Shown here piece after piece: positions 54,901 to 62,894 of a DNA stretch of 64,000 nucleotides. Each line of letters begins with the position of its first letter. The first letter of the stretch is position 1. Below the pieces are notes generated by a model that was not told the DNA's origin, made no database searches, and worked only from the letters and a program-made list of their open reading frames with translations. Origin of the DNA: Elusimicrobia bacterium GWB2_63_22 (lineage in GTDB: Bacteria > Elusimicrobiota > Elusimicrobia > Elusimicrobiales > UBA9959); the NCBI GenBank assembly GCA_001799735.1, contig MGUA01000008.1:71175-135174 (forward strand), in the 5' to 3' direction. Made by a program: the position numbers and the translations under genes.

Positions 54901-57900
54901 TGCGCAATACCATCGCCGGGGCGGCCGGCATGCTGTTCGCCGTGCGCACCAACCCGCTGACCACCAAGCAGGAGGCCGTCGCCGCTTACGTCAAGAGCGG
55001 CACCCTGCGCGTGCTCTGCACCGACGGCGCCAACTGGTACGAGGAATGGACGCAGACCGTGGGCGGCACGGACCTTACGCGGCGCTTCGATATCGCTTTC
55101 GAGACCAACAGCGGCGACGTGATGGTCCTCTACTCGCGCAACGCCTCCGGCACCAGCGAACTGGGCTACCGCACCAAGCCGGGCGCGGCAGGCTGCGGTT
55201 CGGCCAACTGGTCGGCCGCCGCCGTGCTGGACCCCGTCCGCACCGCCGGCGTGGTGCACTGGGTGAAGATGGCTCCTGACCGCCGCGCGGATCACAACAA
55301 TATCGCCGCGATCTGGACCGACGCCGCTTCCGACCTGTCGGCCATGGTCTGGAACGGCTCCTCCTGGGAGAACGAGCCCGCCGCCGCGCTGGAGACCTCG
55401 CTGGAGATCGTCAGCGCCTCGCAGGACGTGGAGAGCTTCGCCGTGGAGACCGAATCCCTGTCGGGCGATATCATGGTGACCTGGGGCCATTCCGGCGGCT
55501 CGGACGGCGTCAACGGCGTGCGCTACGCGACGGCCACCTGGACCGGCCTCACCCCGGAGCACACCTGGGGCACCGCCGTCAACGCGCCCAATTTCCTCGA
55601 CGACGCCACCAACCTGGACCTGGCCGCCAACCCCGCCTCGGACGAAATGGTCTTCGCCTCCATCGGCAATGCCGGCGCGGACCTGCAGGCCGGCTACTGG
55701 AACGGCCTGGTCTGGGCCAATTCGCGGAACCTGGATATCACGGCCCAGGCGCCGCTGGCTGGCACCAAGCTTGTGGCCGCCGCCTGGATAAGCGCTGGCG
55801 CCACCACGCGCAGCGTGTTCACCTATAACGACGCCGCGGCCACTAACATCGGCTGGTATGCCGGCAACGGGAGCACGTTTACCGCCCAGACCGACTTTGC
55901 GCCGGCGCCGGCCTTTGCCAACCCGCAGCGCTATTACGACCTCGAGCAGGACCCGGTGAACCGGGACAGGCTCATCTTCACGCTGGCCGATTCCAACGCC
56001 GACCTGTTCGCCAAGCGGCTGGTGATGACCTCCGTGCCGGGCTTCACCTGGACCAACGCCGACGGCGGCGCCGCGCTTGAGGCCAACCTTGGTTCCGCCA
56101 TAGGCGGAGGCCACTCTTTCGTCTTCTGGCCCGCCCCGCCGACCACCACCTTCGGCGCCAGCGCCTACCGGTTCTTCGCCAACACGGCCACCACCGACGT
56201 CGGCGCGCCGCTGGCGGCCCAGGACGCGCTGGCGGTGCTGCCGGCCGCCGGCGCGGCTTTCCGGCTGAGGGCCCTGGTTACCATAGGCCAGGTGGACCTG
56301 CCCGTCTCGGGGCAGGATTTCAAGCTGCAGTTCGCCGGCCAGGGCGACGGCACCTGCGCCGAGCCGTCCAACGGAACCCCGGCCGCCTACACCGACGTAA
56401 GCGCCGTTACGGCCATCGCCTTTAATAACGAGGCCCCGGCCGACCGCGCGGCCCTGACGCCCAATGCCGCCGACCCGCTCTACGGCGTGCAGGCCAATAT
56501 CAACCAGGTCTACGCCGAGTCCAACGGTTTCTTCAACTCGGCGGCCGGCATCAGCCGCAACCGCTCGGGCATGTGGGACCTGGCGCTGAAGGACAACGGG
56601 ATGTCCCCCGGCGCCGTGTACTGCCTGCGCCTGGTGAAGAACGATGGCCTCCCGCTGGAATACTATACCGTCTATCCCCGGGTCGTCTCCCCGTCGGCCC
56701 TGGTCCTCAACGAGGCCTATCCTTCCGGCACCGCGGCCGCCGACGACTGGGTGGAACTCTATAACAACACCCAGAGCACCGTGCCGCTGACCGGCTGGAA
56801 GCTGGATTACGTCGAGAATACCATCGCCCTGGGAGGTTCGGCCAATACGGTCTGGACCGGCCAGGCCGGCGATTATGTCAACGCCATGTCCACCTTCCTC
56901 GTCGCCGGTCTGCCGCTGGACCTCAACGGCGCGCAGAGCTACCACGTGCGGCTGCTGGACGCCGCCGGCGGGCTGGTGGACAGGGTGCAGTGGCCCGGCC
57001 CCGGCGCCTTGTCGCCGGGCCAGTCCTTCGCGCGCATCAGCGACGGCCACCCGGATTATTTCGAGATAGATCCCACGCCCACGCGCGGTTACGCGAATTC
57101 CGTTTCTACCGACGCGCTGACGATAAACGAGGCGGCCTACGGCGCCCTCGAGACCGAATTTGTGGAGCTCTACAGTTCCGAAGCGGTCAATACCCGCACC
57201 CTTACCGGTTACGCGCTGCGCAACGCGGCCGCCTCGGCCGCCGGAACCAGGTTCCGTTTCAGCAGGAAGGTCTACCCGCAGGATTTCACGGCGCTGGACG
57301 GTTCATCGGCGGACGATGAGGCCCGCGCCTACGCCTCCGTCTTCGGCGCTCAGGGCCTCTCCGAGGCCGGGGACTTCCTGGCCCTTGAGAATTCCAGCGG
57401 CTCCACGGTCAGCCAGCTGACCTGGCAGTCGGGCACCGCCTACACCCGGTACAATTACGCCGCGCAGCTGGTGTCCTACTCCAACCCCGCCCCGGCCCAG
57501 GCGGCCTATTCCATAGTCCGCGGCCCGGCCGACGGTTCGCACACCGGCGTGGACTCGGCCGATTTCTCGGTCTCCACCGGCACCACCCTGGGGGCACGAA
57601 ATAATAACGCCGGGAGCGCCCCCGCCAATACCCTGCTTTACCCGGACCCGGCCGCCGCTCCGCGCTACCTGTCGCGGCGCTTCCCGCTGCGGCTGACGCC
57701 GGGTTCGGATACCTCCGCGGGGCGCGGCAATACTATCGTGTTCTCGCGCCGCGGCGGCACCCCTGACCCCGGTTCGCCGCATATCTACCGGCTGCAGGAC
57801 ATCGGGTTCAGCCTGTCCTCCCTGGCGCCGCAGGCCACGGAGCAGTTCGGCCTGCAGTTCTACGACCAGGACGGCCTGGCGCTGGTTTCAGGCGCCTATT

Positions 57901-59669
57901 ACAAATTCATAGTCAATTCCGATAACGGCACAGCCTCAGCTCCGCAGGTGGTGATAGACTCCGCCGCCTATGACGCGGCCCTGCATTCCGCCTCGGCTTC
58001 CGGGCCGCTCTCGCCCGCCTGGATCAACAACGATACCCGCACCGGGGCCGTGCGCCTGGACCTTTCCAACAACAGCCCCGCCGGCTTCAACGGCGTGGAG
58101 GTGGCGACCGTGGCCTTCACCCTGCTGAAGTCCGATCTCGCCACCCCGTTCACTACGGCGGAGGCCCGGGAGCTCTTCGACGCGGTGATGCTGGTGGGAG
58201 ACTCCACCTCTACGGGTTTGTCCGGGACCTATGAGCCGGCCATAGACGTGGCCACCGCCGCCTACGTGCCGATGGCCGCCATCTCGCTGGACGCGGCGGG
58301 CCGCTCCACCCTGACCGTGGAGACCTCCGGCCTGGCCGCCGCCTTCGTGGCGGCGGGTTCGACGCGGCCCTTCTACATGGTCTTCGTCTCCACGCGCGAC
58401 GCCTCGGCCAAGACGCCCAACATCTTCCGCGTGCGTTTCGATCCCGCCGGAGGGGTCATGCTGCGCGACGCCTCCGCCCTGCTCGCCCAGGGGTTCATTG
58501 CGGGCGCTCAGGTGGAGACCGGTTCTTTTACCGTGATAGCTCCCACGCTGCCGCCGCCTGACACGGATTGGCCCTACGTCACCCCGTCGTCGGCCCCCAT
58601 AACGGGCGCCGTCACCATGTACGAGGCCACGCTGCTGCCGGAGACCCGGGTCTACCTGCCGTCCTCCGCAGGCACGCTGGTCTCGCTCAGCACTACCGGG
58701 GCCATGCTGTGGACCTACGCTACCGATCCGCTGACCGCGCTCAGCGTGCCTCCCTCTTTCCCGCAGGAGGAAGGCGGTGCGGTCTATCTCTACTTTGCCG
58801 GCGCCAACGGCGACGTTTACAAGATCCGCGACGGGGGGGACGTCCCCGTCGACGAATGGAAGGTGTCCCTGAATTCCGCGGTAAAGTCCATGCTCGACAC
58901 GGACACCCGTATCTACGTGGCCGTCGCGGAGAATAAAGTGCATTGCCTGAACAAAACCGACGGCCAGACCTGCGCCAACTGGAACTTCGCCTCCGCGATC
59001 ACGTCGCCGGTGGCGGGGCTGCCCACGGTGGACGAGCGGGCCAGCGTGGCCACGGCCTGGGTCGGGCTGGAGGACGGCGGGGTGGTCAGCCTCAAGACGG
59101 GGGACGGGACCTCCAATACCACTTTCCCCACCGGCGGCCCGGTTAAATCCTCGCCGTACTTCGACGCCTACGTGGCCAGCCTGGACAACGCGCTGTACGT
59201 GACTTCCACCGACGGGAAGATCTACGCTATAAACTCCGGCAATATGACCGCGATGAACGGCTGGACCGACTTCGACGCGGGCGCCCCCATCTACACTTCG
59301 CCTTTCCTGCAGGTCGTGGGCGGCACGAAGTACGTGTTCTTCGGGGCAGATAACGGCAGGCTGTACAAGCTCAACGCGGCCACCGGCGCCCTGGCCTGGT
59401 CCTTCCAGGCCGGCGGGGCGATCAGGTCTTCGCCGGTAGTGGTGCCGGCCGGGTACTTTACCCCGGCCGCGGACGGGGATTACGTCTATTTTGGCAGCGA
59501 CGACGGGAAGATCTACGGGGTTAACGCCGCTACCGGGCAGCTGCGCACGGGCTGGCCCGTGACTACCGGGGGGGCGGTGCGCGCCGACCCGGTGGCCGAC
59601 CAGACTACCAAAACCGTCTCCGTCGGTTCCGGAGACGGGCGGCTGTACACGATTTATATAGGCCAGTAG
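45984..59669 (+). CDS. Giant exported FN3-repeat protein with lamin-tail and PQQ-propeller domains
   Basis: A 4561-residue protein with a signal peptide (cleavage after PAARA, near residue 40). A jelly-roll-like domain (about 41-228, YLGDTVSSVNPGDDDERRL) recurs at about 1383-1578 (YLLDSVSTANPPADTGEERR). About 26 fibronectin-III-like repeats cover 231-2936, most carrying GTLYRVLSSTAPDPL-like strands; five differ and carry TGYTLAAS. A repetitive region with propeller-like blocks follows (about 2938-3350), two lamin-tail domains (about 3570-3704 and 3711-3873) and a PQQ-type propeller (about 4196-4561, for example VYFGSDDGKIYGVNAATGQL). It is probably a surface-exposed adhesin or fibre. The GAGGCGG site at 45970-45976 supports the start. 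No C-terminal sorting domain is visible. Confidence 0.92.
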   Translation: MSVHGTGKTHRRGGLKGLPGVLLSLLLPALLSVGVPAARAATAVYLGDTVSSVNPGDDDERRLNRLRGSSAVVYAKNTLAGPVTPPTTGTQITRTAGGTAMVWYSDPLDEVTISGNVTFNIWSMESSNSANAAITGELLRADASGTLLSTIATVRTTTTELSKFSLTLYNWVRTPVPTALANGDRLAVRLYVDDASTLSAGFTVTVSLDGPTAGASGDTWVSMVETLAPARPVIGSITGLTQTQFGASWTLVEGATGYTLAASVNPGAAPSPIYASVTSADSPALLSSPALSPNTTYYPFIRTDGPGASSSWAAYPVQVTPAYAPSFSNFTNISTGSARFNWAANGNHAATLYHVVMSTAADPLSPFGAPVTSSFTYNTFLSSAGLTANTAYAFRVAAINHAGVYTEYTPVVSAYTLAALPAAGAFSDVSGAGITTAWAGGGNPAGTLYRLLVSTAPDPLSPGGAPVSQHETYNLAFSTAGLSFNTTYYFRAAGVNGDGMTGDYFSPVATATLAGQPAFSAFSEETWASLRFAWTSGNPAGTLYRVLSSTAPDPLAPAGAAVASSDTYNLSLSSTGLSPDTRYYFRAAAVNHNGLLTAYTAPENRATLLEFAPAFSGFSGVTETGIPFSFSAGGNAYPGTLFRVVSSTAPDPLVPGGAAVVSSDTYNSSLNLSGLAPNTTYYFSAAGVNKDGVLTAYTAPAGTSTLAALPFGLDFTKISSQTIRLDWAESNAPGTRYQVLVSTAPDPLSPAGAVVTSSDTYNLYLSSTGLVYTTEYFFRARAVNNNGMFTAWSAIVSTTTLAPGTLAAPLAGALTPHISSMTALWQLSNGATGYTLAASLYADDPPVSIFASSTTVGSLDLSATVPGLSPDTVYYLFVRANGAGVVSAWNKYAPAATLLQYAPAFGSFGAITAASAGLSWSGGGNPGGTLYRVLSSTAADPLTPSGAAVVSSDTYNLSLTSSSLAANTAYYFRIAGVNKDGAVTAYTAARGTSTLADQPVFSGFSGTGTGAMTFAWTAAGNPAGTLYRVLSSAAPDPLSPGGAPAASSDTYNVSLSTAGLLPNTSYYFRAAAVNNDGVLTAWSAPQVNPTLPEAPSFPAFGTVTDTSADFMWAASGNPADTLYRVLASPAPDPLDPGSEPVSSSDTYNLYLSSSGLALDKAYYFVVAALGRDGQPGAYTAAQRARTLVRAPTFSGFSEVTAGSVRGNWTDNGNPSGTLYRAAVSAAPDPLNPGAEAATLIDSYGLYASSAGLAADTTYYFRVAAVNGDAVETAYTAALGTATLAAYPPLFSGFSDIMTESIRVLWSPNGNADGTLYRVAVSTAADPLNPAGARVSYSDTYELSLATAGLTSNTLYYFRLAAVNKNGIATAYTEAQSERTLQTVTKLYLLDSVSTANPPADTGEERRLSLQRGSAAVTYTKSTISGSVIPPTSATQITKVAGSLVQTWYTMPLDAVTIVSSVTYNIRAYESATGANAAVTAVLYRTDGSGVVISTIATALGGRAELTVADSAQTWTTQPVPTTLNNGDRLALRLYIDDYSNLGTMSANRSVYVTVGGATANAAGDSWLQILEALRPARPASVAMAGVTASQMSASWSLVNETTGYTLASSVNPGAEPQPVYSSSETLGNLSAVLSVPALSPNTTYYLYVKSNVFGASSGWQVYPGTATLLANDPAFSGFGEVASGSILFDWSANGNAEPGTLYRVLSSTAPDPLVPAGAAVASSHTYNTFLSSAGLAADTNYYFRVAGLNHNNVATAYTAAAGTATLLAFPPVFSGFSGIATGAMQFNWSANGNAGGTLYRVVSSTAADPLNPAGAVAVSSDTYNLYLASAGLLANTTYYFKVAGVNKNGVSTAYTAAAGTATLAYAPAFSSFSGVSAAAVGLAWTSGGNPGGTVFRVLSSTAPDPASPGGAAVAAADTYDLALSSAGLAPDTTYYFRVAALNHNGAATAYTAAAGTATLLGFAPAFADFTEVAAASMRFNFSANGNAAGTLYRVLSSTAADPLNPAGAAVVSSSTYNLSLSSSGLAPDTTHYFVVAGVNKSGVATAYTAAAGTATLLGFAPAFTNFSGVAEGALQFNFSANGNAAGTLYRVVSSTAPDPFSPGGAAVVSSDTYNAFLASSSLAANTTHYFAAAGVNKNGVLTAYTAAAGTSTLASTPSGLYATGVTVNSMQVNWSAAGNRTPGTLYRVIASTAADPLVPAGAPVSSSDTYNLDLSTTGLSPSKGYYFRARAINNNGVLSAWTDPPFHTATLNPGEIGSPASGYVPGVHVSSLAASWDLVTSATGYTLAASLSAVYPPVSFAASSVTINGQAQAYVYGLAADTVYHLFVRANGEYVSGDWYAFAPRATLLEFAPAFTGFSGVVSDSAQFNFSANANVYPGTRFRVLVSTAQEPLSPGGAVVSSSDTYNIALTTAGLAADTTYYFSAAGVNKDGVLTAYTAAQATATWANSPVFSGFTGVAPGAMQFNWTHNGNRAPGTLYRVLVSTAPDPASPGSAVVSSSETYNLYLSTAGLAADTTYYFRAAAVGVSGVTTAYTAPAGTATLAAYPPVFTGFTGVGTGEIQFNWSANGNRSPGTRYRVLVSTAADPLSPGGALVTSSDTYNLYLSSAALTPNATRYFTVSAVNQNGVLTDYTAAAGTATLAAIPLTVVSTFSAVTSGGFTAAWSANSNPAGTLYWVQVSTAQDFNGGAAGQAASTAPLSGESYSFSGLLSNRDYYFRARAQNYNGVYSSYAELGSTRTLGLAAPSPLPVTQVSTYSITASWSLVDGATGYTLAASVNSGVAPSPVYASSATSGASAAVFSPALALNATYYLFVKAGGPGDESPWAAYPATSTLANVPVAPGSPFSAVSDNGFILSWDANSNPLGATRYTVQVSTALDFNSGVTDQVILATAPAAGPGATFSGLASDTYYYARVRAEHNNGNSTPWVSLGVAKTLILASLHESGDGVLVYAQSGNSMPQFRDYDSSANSFSAVRNTIAGAAGMLFAVRTNPLTTKQEAVAAYVKSGTLRVLCTDGANWYEEWTQTVGGTDLTRRFDIAFETNSGDVMVLYSRNASGTSELGYRTKPGAAGCGSANWSAAAVLDPVRTAGVVHWVKMAPDRRADHNNIAAIWTDAASDLSAMVWNGSSWENEPAAALETSLEIVSASQDVESFAVETESLSGDIMVTWGHSGGSDGVNGVRYATATWTGLTPEHTWGTAVNAPNFLDDATNLDLAANPASDEMVFASIGNAGADLQAGYWNGLVWANSRNLDITAQAPLAGTKLVAAAWISAGATTRSVFTYNDAAATNIGWYAGNGSTFTAQTDFAPAPAFANPQRYYDLEQDPVNRDRLIFTLADSNADLFAKRLVMTSVPGFTWTNADGGAALEANLGSAIGGGHSFVFWPAPPTTTFGASAYRFFANTATTDVGAPLAAQDALAVLPAAGAAFRLRALVTIGQVDLPVSGQDFKLQFAGQGDGTCAEPSNGTPAAYTDVSAVTAIAFNNEAPADRAALTPNAADPLYGVQANINQVYAESNGFFNSAAGISRNRSGMWDLALKDNGMSPGAVYCLRLVKNDGLPLEYYTVYPRVVSPSALVLNEAYPSGTAAADDWVELYNNTQSTVPLTGWKLDYVENTIALGGSANTVWTGQAGDYVNAMSTFLVAGLPLDLNGAQSYHVRLLDAAGGLVDRVQWPGPGALSPGQSFARISDGHPDYFEIDPTPTRGYANSVSTDALTINEAAYGALETEFVELYSSEAVNTRTLTGYALRNAAASAAGTRFRFSRKVYPQDFTALDGSSADDEARAYASVFGAQGLSEAGDFLALENSSGSTVSQLTWQSGTAYTRYNYAAQLVSYSNPAPAQAAYSIVRGPADGSHTGVDSADFSVSTGTTLGARNNNAGSAPANTLLYPDPAAAPRYLSRRFPLRLTPGSDTSAGRGNTIVFSRRGGTPDPGSPHIYRLQDIGFSLSSLAPQATEQFGLQFYDQDGLALVSGAYYKFIVNSDNGTASAPQVVIDSAAYDAALHSASASGPLSPAWINNDTRTGAVRLDLSNNSPAGFNGVEVATVAFTLLKSDLATPFTTAEARELFDAVMLVGDSTSTGLSGTYEPAIDVATAAYVPMAAISLDAAGRSTLTVETSGLAAAFVAAGSTRPFYMVFVSTRDASAKTPNIFRVRFDPAGGVMLRDASALLAQGFIAGAQVETGSFTVIAPTLPPPDTDWPYVTPSSAPITGAVTMYEATLLPETRVYLPSSAGTLVSLSTTGAMLWTYATDPLTALSVPPSFPQEEGGAVYLYFAGANGDVYKIRDGGDVPVDEWKVSLNSAVKSMLDTDTRIYVAVAENKVHCLNKTDGQTCANWNFASAITSPVAGLPTVDERASVATAWVGLEDGGVVSLKTGDGTSNTTFPTGGPVKSSPYFDAYVASLDNALYVTSTDGKIYAINSGNMTAMNGWTDFDAGAPIYTSPFLQVVGGTKYVFFGADNGRLYKLNAATGALAWSFQAGGAIRSSPVVVPAGYFTPAADGDYVYFGSDDGKIYGVNAATGQLRTGWPVTTGGAVRADPVADQTTKTVSVGSGDGRLYTIYIGQ
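46674..54790 (+). repeat. Coding array of about 26 FN3-like modules
   Basis: About 26 related modules of roughly 275-300 bases run through the giant gene, with near-identical stretches between neighbours (for example around 51840-51870 and 52130-52160). The similarity at DNA level suggests expansion by recombination. Five modules of a second type (TGYTLAAS) are spaced among the main type. Confidence 0.85.
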
Positions 59670-59714
59670 AACGGGAGCCGGATGTCTTTATCCGGCGGCA
59701 TGGGAGAGAACGTT

Positions 59715-62700
59715 ATGGCAAGAGAGAGCGCGGTATCGACGGGGATCAGCGTGCGCCGGAGGGCGTCGGCGCTGCTTTCCCTCTTTGCGCTTTGCGCGCT
59801 CGGCCCCGCGGCGCGGGCCGCCGATTGGCCCATGTTCAGGGGCAACCAGGAGAGGACGGGCTATGCCCGGGAACAGGCCGCTCCGCCCCTCGCCAAGGCC
59901 TGGGAATTCAACGCGGCCGGGGGGATAGTATCCAGCCCCGCCGTTTATGACGGCAGGGTCTACATCGGTTCCCGCGCTAAGATGATCTACGCCCTGGACG
60001 CCGCTACCGGGGCCCTTATCTGGCAGCGCCTGACCGCGGGGTGGGTGGACTCCTCTCCCGCCGTTTCCAGCACGGCCGTATACGCGGCCTGCCTGGGCGG
60101 GCGCCTGTACGCCCTCGACAGGTTCAACGGAGACGTCCTCTGGATAACGGATCTCGGCGCCGCCTCGGTCTCCTCGCCGCTGCTCCTGGGCGGCAGGGTC
60201 TACGTCGGCACGGGTTCGCCGGAGAACAGGCTGAAGGTCTACGACGCGGTTACCGGCGCCCCGCTGGCCTCTTTCCAGGCCGGGCAGCCGGTGGACGCCG
60301 CCCCGGCCACCGACGGGACCTATGTGTATTTCGGCGCCAACGACGGGCAGATCTACGCCCTGGACGCCGCCACGCTGCTGCCGCGCTGGCCGGCCTATCC
60401 CACGCTGGGGGCGTTCGGCATGGGCGCCGTCGCCGTTTCCAGCGGCAGCCTGTACGCGCTGCCGGGCCGGGACGAAAAAAAGGCGCTGCGGCTGTCGCTT
60501 TCCGACGGGGCGCTGCTGGCCTCCTCCCCGGCGCTCACAAAATCCGGGCCGTGGACCCAGGCCGCTTCCCCGGCCGTGGACGGCGGGGGAGTTTATTTCG
60601 CCGCGGGCGCGGCGGAGGCCTCCGAAGCCGGAACGCAGCTGGCCGCGCTGTCCTCCGGCACGCTGGCGGCCGTCTGGCCTTCCTCCCATTCGCTGGGCGG
60701 CGTTTCAGGCATAGGCGTCCTGGCTTCGCCGGCCCTGGCCAACGAAATAATATATTCCGCTACTCCCGGCGGCAAGCTGGTGGCGGTGAGTTCCTCGGGG
60801 GTCCTGCTGCCCCCGGAGATAGACATCTCCAGCCCGGCCTACTCCTCGCCGGCCGTCGCCAACGGCATGGTGATAGTCGCCAATTACGGCGGAAAGGTCT
60901 TCGGCTACAGGGCCGGCCGCCATGCCGCCATCTCACGGCCCGCGGCCGGGGCCGTGGTTAGCGGCACGGTGGAAGTCAGGGGAAATTTTGCCAACCCGGA
61001 CCTGGCCGGTTACGAGCTCGAGTACAGCACCGGCGGGAGCGCGCCGCAGTGGACCCGCATCAGCTCCGCCGCCGCGTCCTCCTCCGCCGCGGACGCCTCG
61101 CTGGCCGCCTGGGACGTCTCGGGGCTGGCCAACGGCCTCTACACCCTGCGGCTCCGGGTCCTGGAGAGTTCTCCGTCCGGTTATGACGGCTCGGCCTCGC
61201 TGGACGTGCGGGTGAACGCCGTCCCGCTGCCGCCCTCCGGCCTGACGGCCGCGGACGCGCCGGACGACGCGGGCAATACCGTGGCGCTGGCCTGGGCTGC
61301 TTCCCCTTCGGCCGGGGTTACGGCCTACAGGATCTACAGGGACGGCGGCTACGGCTTCTCCATGCTGGCCTCCGTCGGCGGTCTTTCCTATGCGGACGCC
61401 GCGGCGGTCACCGGTTCCACCTTCACTTACGCCGTAAGCGCCTTCGACGGCTGGCTTGAGTCCGGCTGGTCCGCCGAGGCCGAGGCCTTCTCGATAAACA
61501 ACTCCGCCGACAATGCCCCGCCCTCCCCTGTCGGAGACCTGGCGGCCGAAACCGGCTCGGCGCCCGGCATGGCCGCCCTGGCCTGGACGGCCCCGGGCGG
61601 CGACGGCGATGTGGGCACGGCGGCCCACTATATTATCAAGCGTTCCACGGACCCTGCCCAGGACTGGGGGGCTTTCGCTGTTCTTTCCGGCAGCACCAAG
61701 ACCGCGGATGGCCCGGCCGGCATGGGCGAATCTGACGATATTGGAGGGCTTTACGGCGGGGTCACCTACTACTTCACCATAAAAGCCGTGGACCAGGCGG
61801 GGAATATCTCCGGGCTCTCCAATACTGCCACCACCTGGGCCTCACTGGATACGGTCCCTCCCTCCCCTCCTTCCGGCCTGTCGGTCGCAGATAGCCCCGG
61901 CGACGAGGGCGGCAGCCTCAGCCTTTCCTGGACTCCCTCTCCCGACGATGGCGGCGGGGCTGGCGATGTGTACGGCTACAGGGTCTACCGGCGCCCGGCC
62001 AGCGGCGTCTATGTTTCCAGCGCTCCTTATGCCTCCGTCGGTGCGGGGGTGCTGTCCTACGCGGACCCGGCCGCCCCGCTCAATGTCCGCTATTACTACG
62101 CCGTGGCCGCTTTCGACAGCACGCTCGGTTCCGCCCTTTCCGGGGAAGCCTCAGGGGTGTCGTCCGATAACTGGCGGTTCTTCGACTCTTCCAACGGCGG
62201 CGTGGTGCGGCTCGCCGACGGCATGGAGGTGGCGGTGCCGGCGGCTTCGGCCTCCCAGAACGACAAGATCCTGGTCACGCGGCTGGACCCGCGCAGCTAC
62301 CAGCCGCTCTCCAGGGTGCGCTCGGCGGCGCAGGCCAACCCGACGAACATAGTCTACGAGGTCAGGTTCCAGAACGCGGCTACGCGCCTGGTGGCCCCGG
62401 CCCTGGTGACCCTGCCTTACACCGATGCCGACGTGGCCGGCATGGAGACGGAGAACCTGCGCCTCTATACCCTTTCCGGCGGGGCCTGGGTCATGCTGAA
62501 CACTTCCGCCGTGGACGCGGCCGCCAAAAAAGTGAGTGCCGAGGTGTCGCACTTCTCTATCTTCAGCGTGATGGAATACGTGCCCTCCGGGGTGCTGCTC
62601 AGCGGCAGCGAAGTCTATACCTATCCGAACCCGGCCAAGGGCGACACCGTAACCTTCAAGTTCAAGCCGGCCTACAAAGCTCACGTGAGCCTGGAGGTCT

Positions 62701-62879
62701 TTAACGTGGCCGGAGAAAAGGTGGCCAAGTTCGAGCGGGCGGATTGCCCCGCCGGGCAGGCTTCCGAGATAGTCTGGAACGTAAAGAACATCGCCAGCGG
62801 GGTGTATGTCTTCAGGCTCACGGCCGCCAGCTCGGCGGGCAGCGGTACCGTGACCAAGAAATTTGCGATAGCGCATTGA
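59715..62879 (+). CDS. Exported PQQ-propeller/FN3 protein with C-terminal sorting-like domain
   Basis: A 1054-residue protein with a signal peptide that ends after AARA near residue 35. Residues about 38-400 form a PQQ-type propeller (ADWPMFRGNQERTGYAREQA, then FGANDGQIYALDAATLLPRW), followed by an Ig-like domain, three FN3 domains (about 500-800), a ZU5-like stretch and a C-terminal domain of about 85 residues with VYTYPNPAKGDTVTFKF and GVYVFRLTAASSAGSG, a close match to FlgD-Ig-like/type A sorting domains of type IX secretion. The ATG at 59715 is preferred for GGGAGAG upstream, as in the next gene; an earlier ATG at 59682 is possible. It follows the giant gene by 45 bases. Confidence 0.85.
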   Translation: MARESAVSTGISVRRRASALLSLFALCALGPAARAADWPMFRGNQERTGYAREQAAPPLAKAWEFNAAGGIVSSPAVYDGRVYIGSRAKMIYALDAATGALIWQRLTAGWVDSSPAVSSTAVYAACLGGRLYALDRFNGDVLWITDLGAASVSSPLLLGGRVYVGTGSPENRLKVYDAVTGAPLASFQAGQPVDAAPATDGTYVYFGANDGQIYALDAATLLPRWPAYPTLGAFGMGAVAVSSGSLYALPGRDEKKALRLSLSDGALLASSPALTKSGPWTQAASPAVDGGGVYFAAGAAEASEAGTQLAALSSGTLAAVWPSSHSLGGVSGIGVLASPALANEIIYSATPGGKLVAVSSSGVLLPPEIDISSPAYSSPAVANGMVIVANYGGKVFGYRAGRHAAISRPAAGAVVSGTVEVRGNFANPDLAGYELEYSTGGSAPQWTRISSAAASSSAADASLAAWDVSGLANGLYTLRLRVLESSPSGYDGSASLDVRVNAVPLPPSGLTAADAPDDAGNTVALAWAASPSAGVTAYRIYRDGGYGFSMLASVGGLSYADAAAVTGSTFTYAVSAFDGWLESGWSAEAEAFSINNSADNAPPSPVGDLAAETGSAPGMAALAWTAPGGDGDVGTAAHYIIKRSTDPAQDWGAFAVLSGSTKTADGPAGMGESDDIGGLYGGVTYYFTIKAVDQAGNISGLSNTATTWASLDTVPPSPPSGLSVADSPGDEGGSLSLSWTPSPDDGGGAGDVYGYRVYRRPASGVYVSSAPYASVGAGVLSYADPAAPLNVRYYYAVAAFDSTLGSALSGEASGVSSDNWRFFDSSNGGVVRLADGMEVAVPAASASQNDKILVTRLDPRSYQPLSRVRSAAQANPTNIVYEVRFQNAATRLVAPALVTLPYTDADVAGMETENLRLYTLSGGAWVMLNTSAVDAAAKKVSAEVSHFSIFSVMEYVPSGVLLSGSEVYTYPNPAKGDTVTFKFKPAYKAHVSLEVFNVAGEKVAKFERADCPAGQASEIVWNVKNIASGVYVFRLTAASSAGSGTVTKKFAIAH

Positions 62880-62894
62880 CGGGAGAGGATGTTT

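Noticed and set aside
53985-57050. Long open frame on the minus strand, about 1000 codons, inside the giant gene
   Set aside because: It lies fully antisense to a gene with a signal peptide and recognisable domains. Its product is a low-complexity Gly/Arg/Val/His mixture without any family pattern, as expected from GC-rich codon bias.
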